From the NCBI GenBank assembly GCA_046758845.1, contig JBHIBA010000153.1, forward strand, positions 1 to 10,408: DNA of 10,408 nucleotides, written 5' to 3'. Shown piece by piece: positions 6,142 through 10,408 of this stretch; position 1 is the stretch's first letter, and each line of letters begins with the position of its first letter. The stretch comes from JBHIBA01 sp046758845. Its GTDB lineage: Bacteria; UBA8248; JACPRG01; G963555815. The notes under the pieces are model-generated. The model did no database searches. It was not told where the DNA came from and worked only from the letters and a program-made list of their open reading frames with translations. The position numbers and the translations under genes were made by a program.

Positions 6142-6267
6142 ATGATCGCCTTTCTGAATCAGTTCGTTTTCGGCTCTCTAACGGGCGTATCCATCCGGGC
6201 CCTATCCAACCGGGCGGCTCCTTGCGGTTGCGCCTGGCGCGAAGGCCCGATACAATCGCCCCATTAG
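6142..6267 (+). CDS. Possible 41-residue small protein or leader peptide
   Basis: ATG at 6142 has GGGAG 6 nt upstream, and the frame stops at TAG (6265-6267), 15 nt before the hydroxylase start. The product begins MIAFLNQFVFGSLTGVSIRA, a short hydrophobic stretch, followed by a Cys/Arg/Pro-containing tail (CGCAWR). I do not recognise it. The ribosome site and position suggest a leader or small protein, but it overlaps a possible promoter and could be chance in a 188-bp gap that otherwise holds no gene. Confidence 0.25.
   Translation: MIAFLNQFVFGSLTGVSIRALSNRAAPCGCAWREGPIQSPH
6228..6256 (+). promoter_or_regulatory. Possible sigma70-type promoter for the hydroxylase gene
   Basis: TTGCGC (6228-6233), a 17-nt spacer and TACAAT (6251-6256, 5/6 match to the -10 consensus) would start transcription near 6263. 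That gives a leader of about 20 nt holding the G-rich ribosome site (G8 at 6267-6274). The hexamer and spacing are the same as at 2924-2952. Confidence 0.35.
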
Positions 6268-6282
6268 GGGGGGGAAACAAAC

Positions 6283-8571
6283 ATGGGCCAGTTCACGCAC
6301 GTCGGGAAAAGGGTACCCTCCGTCGAAGCTACCGACAAGGCTCAAGGGGCGGGCCGTTACGTCACGGACCTGAACTTGCCGGGCATGCTTTGGGGGAAAA
6401 TCCTCCGAAGCCCTTACCCGCATGCGCGCCTGTCGAAGCTGGACGCCTCTCGGGCCCGCAAGCTACGCGGCGTCAAGGCCGTCGTAGCCGGGGACGACCC
6501 GCGCAACGTCAAGCACGGCCCCATCATCGCCGACGAGTACATCCTTTCCAAAAATAAGGTCCGCTTCGCCGGGGAAGAAGTGGCCGCCGTCGCGGCGGTG
6601 GACCTGGACACGGCGGAGGAGGCGCTGGAGCACATTTACGTGGAGTACGAGGAGCTGCCCTACGTCACCGACCCCGAAAACGCGGTCCGGCCGGGGGCGC
6701 CGGCCATCCACGACGTGGAAAGCAACATCGCCAACCAGGGGACCATCGAGCACGGCGAGCCGGACGACGCCTTTTCCCGCTCCGCCGCCGTTGTGGAGTA
6801 CACCTACCGCACCTCCGCCGTCCACCAGTGCTACATGGAGCCGATGGCATGCGTCGCGGAGTACGACTCCGCCGGCAGGCTTACCTTGCACCTGGGCGTT
6901 CAGAACCCCTGGATGTGCAAGATACGCTACGCCGAGATTCTGGGGATGTCCCCGAAGGACGTCCGCGTGGTGCAGTCGTTCATCGGCGGCGGCTTCGGCT
7001 CCAAGATGGAGCACAGAATGCACCTCATCACCGCCCTGCTGGCCCAGGACGCGCGCCGGCCGGTGCGGATCGACCACACGCGGGGAGACGAGTTCATGGC
7101 CACCCGGCCCCGCGTGGCCATGACGCTGCGCGTGAAGCTGGGAGCGGACAAGGACGGCCACGTCCTCGTCAAGGAGTCAGACGTCCTGGCGGACAACGGG
7201 GCCTATACGGACTATGCGCCGGCCATTACGGGGATCGCCGCATACCGCATCGACAACATGTATCGCATCCCGAACGTGCGGAGCCGCTACCGACTGGCCT
7301 ACACCAACAAGGCGCCTTCGGGCGGATTCCGGGGATTCGGCAACGCCCAGGGGGCCTTCGCTCTGGAATCGACGATGGACATGCTGGCGGAGAAGCTGGG
7401 GATGGACCCGGCCGATCTGCGGCTCAAAAACGTCGTTCAACGCGGAGACACCACCACCCACGGCTTTTACATCGGCAGCGTCGGACTTCGCGAATGCATC
7501 GAGGGGGCGACCCGGGCCATCGGATGGTCCGAACGCCGGAACCGCAACGGCCCTTCCGGAAGGTATCGCCGGGGGATCGGCCTGGCATGCTGCATCCACG
7601 TTTCCGGATTCCGGGGTTTCTTCAAGGAGTTCGACGGCTCCTCCGCCCAGGTTCACGTCAACGAGGACGGTAACGTGTACATCCTCACCGGCGAGGTGGA
7701 CCTCGGCCAGGGTTCCCGGACCATCATGGCGCAGATCGCCGCCGAGGAATTGTCCCTCCCCCTGGAGTCCGTTCGGGTCTCCAGCGTCGATACTGACGTC
7801 ACCCCGGCCTGCCTGGGCGCATTCGCCACCCGGACGACCACGCTGGGGGGCAATGCGATCCTGGCGGCCGCGCGCGACGCCAGGCATCAGCTCGTGGAGC
7901 ACGCCGCGGAAATGCTCGAGTGCAGACCCGAGGACGTCCGCCTGTCCAACGGACAGGTCTTCGTCGAGGCCACGCCCGACCGGAAGCACTCGGTGGCGGA
8001 GGTGGCCCGGTCGGCCACGTTTGCCTCTGCGGGCAACCCTGTCCTGGGGAAAGGGTCCTTCTCGCCCCCCAACGTCGTTCTGCCGGCGCCGGACAAGTAC
8101 GGCAACGTGTCCACGGCCTACCCCTTCGCCGCCCAAGCCGCGGAGGTCGAGGTGGACATGGGAACCGGCCACGTGCGAATCGTGCGATTTGTGGCCGGCC
8201 ACGACGTAGGGAAGGTCATCAACGAGCTGGCCATCGAGGGGCAGGTCGAGGGGGGCGTCACGCAGGGCATCGGCTACGCCCTGATGGAAGATATCGTCAT
8301 GCACGACGGGAGCGTGGTAAACCCCAACTTCTATGATTACCGGATCCCGACGATGCAGGACGTCCCGGACATCGAAACCTTCTTCGTCGAGTCCTCCGAG
8401 CCGACCGGCCCTTACGGCGCCAAAGGGGTCGGCGAGCCGGCTCTCGTTCCCACCGCTGCTGCGGTGGCCAACGCGATCTACAACGCCGTCGGAGTGCGAA
8501 TCACATCTTTGCCCATCACGCCGGAAAAGGTGCTTGAGAGCCTCGAAGAGAAAGAGACGCTTCGCGCGTGA
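6283..8571 (+). CDS. Xanthine dehydrogenase family molybdopterin-binding subunit
   Basis: A 762-residue large (molybdenum) subunit of a xanthine dehydrogenase/aldehyde oxidase-family hydroxylase, full family length. The N-terminal a/b hammerhead domain covers about 20-130 (ATDKAQGAGRYVTDL; GMLWGKILRSPYPHARL). The cofactor domain shows the glycine-rich pterin loop IGGGFGSK (234-241), PSGGFRGFGNAQ (345-356), DLGQGS (473-478), and the catalytic glutamate in GAKGVGEPA (Glu718). The AYRCSFR signature of form I CO dehydrogenase is absent, so it is a hydroxylase of the xanthine/aromatic-acyl/aldehyde type; the substrate is unknown. ATG at 6283 follows a G8 tract 8 nt upstream. The usual [2Fe-2S] and FAD subunits are not encoded on either side, so they must come from elsewhere or not be used. 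A terminator overlaps its stop codon. Confidence 0.9.
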   Translation: MGQFTHVGKRVPSVEATDKAQGAGRYVTDLNLPGMLWGKILRSPYPHARLSKLDASRARKLRGVKAVVAGDDPRNVKHGPIIADEYILSKNKVRFAGEEVAAVAAVDLDTAEEALEHIYVEYEELPYVTDPENAVRPGAPAIHDVESNIANQGTIEHGEPDDAFSRSAAVVEYTYRTSAVHQCYMEPMACVAEYDSAGRLTLHLGVQNPWMCKIRYAEILGMSPKDVRVVQSFIGGGFGSKMEHRMHLITALLAQDARRPVRIDHTRGDEFMATRPRVAMTLRVKLGADKDGHVLVKESDVLADNGAYTDYAPAITGIAAYRIDNMYRIPNVRSRYRLAYTNKAPSGGFRGFGNAQGAFALESTMDMLAEKLGMDPADLRLKNVVQRGDTTTHGFYIGSVGLRECIEGATRAIGWSERRNRNGPSGRYRRGIGLACCIHVSGFRGFFKEFDGSSAQVHVNEDGNVYILTGEVDLGQGSRTIMAQIAAEELSLPLESVRVSSVDTDVTPACLGAFATRTTTLGGNAILAAARDARHQLVEHAAEMLECRPEDVRLSNGQVFVEATPDRKHSVAEVARSATFASAGNPVLGKGSFSPPNVVLPAPDKYGNVSTAYPFAAQAAEVEVDMGTGHVRIVRFVAGHDVGKVINELAIEGQVEGGVTQGIGYALMEDIVMHDGSVVNPNFYDYRIPTMQDVPDIETFFVESSEPTGPYGAKGVGEPALVPTAAAVANAIYNAVGVRITSLPITPEKVLESLEEKETLRA

Positions 8572-8604
8572 CCGGGCGCCGGCCGTTATCGGTCACGCGG
8601 TTTT
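8565..8604 (+). terminator. Intrinsic terminator of the hydroxylase gene
   Basis: CGCGTGACCG (8565-8574) and CGGTCACGCG (8590-8599) form a perfect 10-bp stem around a 15-nt loop, followed by G and TTTT (8601-8604). The stem contains the TGA stop of the hydroxylase gene (8569-8571). The T run is short. The structure separates the hydroxylase from the radical SAM gene. The remaining gap, 8605-8710, shows no other clear signal. Confidence 0.65.
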
Positions 8605-8710
8605 CCTCGCGCGCACGCCCTCGCCCGCCGCAGATGCCGCGAAGAGCGTGCGCAAGCCATCTGGATAGGGTTCACCCGCCGTTCATCCATCTCCTCAAAT
8701 GGGAGTGACC

Positions 8711-10408
8711 ATGACACGAGCTCTGCTGATCTACCCCCAATTTCCCGAAACGTTCTGGGGCTACCAGAGGGCCTTGAAGTTCCTGGGCCTGCACGCGACG
8801 CATCCGCCCCTGGGTTTGCTGACCGTCGCCGGGATGCTGCCGGAAGAGTACGACGTCCGGCTCATCGACCTGAACGTCACGCGCTTGCGCGAGGAAGACC
8901 TCCGGCGGGCCGACATCGTCTTGACCGGGGGGATGATGGTTCAGCGCCCTTCGGTGGAATGGATCATCCAGGAATGCAACCGGGCGAAAGTCCCGGTCGT
9001 CGTGGGAGGACCCGACGCCACTTCCTCTCATGAGGAAATTCAAGGAAACCCCCACCTGGTCCAAGGAGAGGCGGAGAGCGCCAAGTTCATCGAGGCCTTG
9101 GAACAGATGCTCAGGACCCGAGAGCGAATGATCCTGGACCTGCGGGCGGACTCTCCAGACATCAATGATTCTCCGCTCCCCCGCTACGACGTCCTGTCCG
9201 CGAAAAATTACGTCTCGATGGCCCTTCAGATCTCCCGGGGCTGCCCGTTCAAGTGCGAGTTCTGCGACATCCCGACCCTGTTCGGGAAGACGACGCGGTA
9301 CAAATCCGCCGAGCGGACGATCGCTGAGCTGGAGCTGCTCTACGAGCGGGGATGGAGGGGAAGCATCTTTTGGGTGGACGACAACTTCATCGGCAACAAG
9401 AAATCCGCCAAGCTCCTTTTGCCGCACGTCATCGACTGGCAAAAGAAGCACGGGATGCCCTTCCAGTTCTACACGCAGGCCAGCGTCAACCTGGCGGGGG
9501 ATGAGGATTTGCTTGCCGCCATGGTGGAGGCCGGATTCGAGAGCGTCTTCCTGGGGATCGAAACCCCCATCGACGAGAGCCTGCGAGAGACCAAGAAACT
9601 CCAGAACGTGAAATTTGACCTGCTGGATTCGGTGAAAAAGATTCAACAATCCGGGATGGAGGTCATGGCCGGATTCATCATCGGCTTTGACAACGACCCG
9701 CTCGACATTGACCGCCACTTGATCCGGTTCATCCAGGATTCGGGAATCCCCGTCGCGATGACGGGGCTGCTCACCGCCGTCCCCGGGAGCCCCCTGTACG
9801 ACCGTTTCAGAGAGGAAAACCGCCTGATTGAAACCAGCGTAATGCGCGAGGGAAACAACACCTTCCAATTCGCCTTCAATTACAAGACCGTCCAGGACCC
9901 CAACGTCCTGGTGGAGGCGTACAAGAACGTCCTTCGAGAAATCTACGGAAATCCGGAGAATTACTTCCGGCGGGTCCAGACCCTCTATGCGGAATTGGGG
10001 GAGCAATGCAACAGTTCCGTCTCGATCTCGGCGAGGAAGGTCTGGGCCTTTCTCAAATCCTTCTCCCTCATCCCTAGATCGAAATACGGTCGGGCGTACG
10101 GGAAGTTTCTGCTCTGGACCCTTTCGAAATACCCCCTCCGGTTTGTGGAATCCGTCCGGCACGGCATCGTGGGATTGCATTTCTACGAACTCACCCACGA
10201 CAAACTGGCCGCCCACGAATTTGACGGGTTCGTCCGCTCGGCCGTCCATCGGGTCCGGGAAGCGTACAGGCGGGGGCGTCAGGAGGGACTGCAGCACGCG
10301 GCACAAGCGCTCGCAGACGCCCGGGAGAGGCTGAGAAGACTCCCCGACGCGATCAGAGAAGAAATGAAGGTCCTCTACGAGGAGCTCGAAATCACGCTGA
10401 AAGGCCTG
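8711..10408 (+). CDS. B12-binding-type radical SAM protein with DUF4070 (HpnP-like), 3' partial
   Basis: The frame is open to the window edge, giving 566 residues without a stop. Residues 1-130 form a cobalamin-binding-like Rossmann domain (ALLIYPQFP; HPPLGLLTVAGMLP; VVVGGPDAT), without the DxHxxG cobalt-ligand motif. The radical SAM core follows with the 4Fe-4S motif C-x3-C-x2-C (Cys178, Cys182, Cys185; RGCPFKCEFCDIP), VDDNFIGNKK (222-231), GIETP (282-286) and GFIIGFD (321-327). The order and wording match the DUF4070 group, which includes the hopanoid C-2 methylase HpnP. Methyl transfer to a lipid or other carbon is one possibility, not a firm call. The last ~45 residues are strongly helical and charged, and may extend beyond DUF4070. 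ATG at 8711 has GGGAG 5 nt upstream. It lies after a terminator, so it is probably its own unit. Confidence 0.85.
   Translation, partial: MTRALLIYPQFPETFWGYQRALKFLGLHATHPPLGLLTVAGMLPEEYDVRLIDLNVTRLREEDLRRADIVLTGGMMVQRPSVEWIIQECNRAKVPVVVGGPDATSSHEEIQGNPHLVQGEAESAKFIEALEQMLRTRERMILDLRADSPDINDSPLPRYDVLSAKNYVSMALQISRGCPFKCEFCDIPTLFGKTTRYKSAERTIAELELLYERGWRGSIFWVDDNFIGNKKSAKLLLPHVIDWQKKHGMPFQFYTQASVNLAGDEDLLAAMVEAGFESVFLGIETPIDESLRETKKLQNVKFDLLDSVKKIQQSGMEVMAGFIIGFDNDPLDIDRHLIRFIQDSGIPVAMTGLLTAVPGSPLYDRFREENRLIETSVMREGNNTFQFAFNYKTVQDPNVLVEAYKNVLREIYGNPENYFRRVQTLYAELGEQCNSSVSISARKVWAFLKSFSLIPRSKYGRAYGKFLLWTLSKYPLRFVESVRHGIVGLHFYELTHDKLAAHEFDGFVRSAVHRVREAYRRGRQEGLQHAAQALADARERLRRLPDAIREEMKVLYEELEITLKGL

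Noticed and set aside
6283..8571. Form I carbon monoxide dehydrogenase large subunit (CoxL)
   Set aside because: The AYRCSFR active-site motif is absent; the equivalent region reads PSGGFRGFG, as in other molybdenum hydroxylases.
8672..10306. Long open frame on the minus strand opposite the radical SAM gene (544 codons)
   Set aside because: It is antisense to a gene with clear radical SAM motifs. Its product is Asp/Val/Gly/His-rich without a recognisable domain, which is typical of a mirror frame in high-GC DNA.

Overview
The window is GC-rich bacterial DNA that uses alternative start codons freely (GTG four times, TTG once among seven main genes). It encodes a predicted F420-dependent luciferase-type oxidoreductase, a molybdenum hydroxylase large subunit and a B12-binding-type radical SAM/DUF4070 protein. 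That mix fits uncultured soil or sediment lineages such as Desulfobacterota, Methylomirabilota/Rokubacteria or relatives. The assignment is by gene content only and is weak. No rRNA, tRNA, CRISPR array or intact transposase gene was seen.

Layout. Positions 1-312 carry no convincing gene. They hold two inverted copies of a G-rich, REP-like hairpin repeat with a very stable 12-bp hairpin between them. A minus-strand MFS transporter (313-1596) reads into this region. The divergent gap 1597-2012 contains a compact element (about 1698-1954) with 14-bp perfect inverted repeats, a flanking 12-bp direct repeat and two 10-bp hairpins; it looks like a MITE or an IS remnant. On the plus strand follows an alpha/beta hydrolase (2013-2804). 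After a 260-bp gap with a possible promoter and a foldable leader comes a tight three-gene operon: 3-hydroxyacyl-CoA dehydrogenase family (3065-4063), LLM-class oxidoreductase (4060-5046, 4-bp overlap) and L-threonine aldolase-like PLP enzyme (5051-6094, 4-bp gap). A 188-bp gap with a possible promoter and a possible 41-codon ORF precedes a molybdopterin-binding subunit of the xanthine dehydrogenase family (6283-8571), which ends in a good intrinsic terminator. The last gene, a radical SAM/DUF4070 protein, starts at 8711 and runs off the right edge.

How the genes may work together. The three-gene operon and the hydroxylase look catabolic: oxidation of a hydroxyacyl or hydroxyacid substrate, a flavin-dependent step, aldol cleavage of a beta-hydroxy amino acid, and hydroxylation of a carbon centre. 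With the MFS carrier and hydrolase this suggests uptake and breakdown of small organic acids or esters, but no specific pathway can be read from the sequence. The radical SAM gene lies beyond the terminator and is probably a separate unit. I found no clear new defence or mobile system. The strongest unexplained signals are the structured non-coding elements at the left end and between the divergent genes, and the hydroxylase lacking its usual partner subunits.
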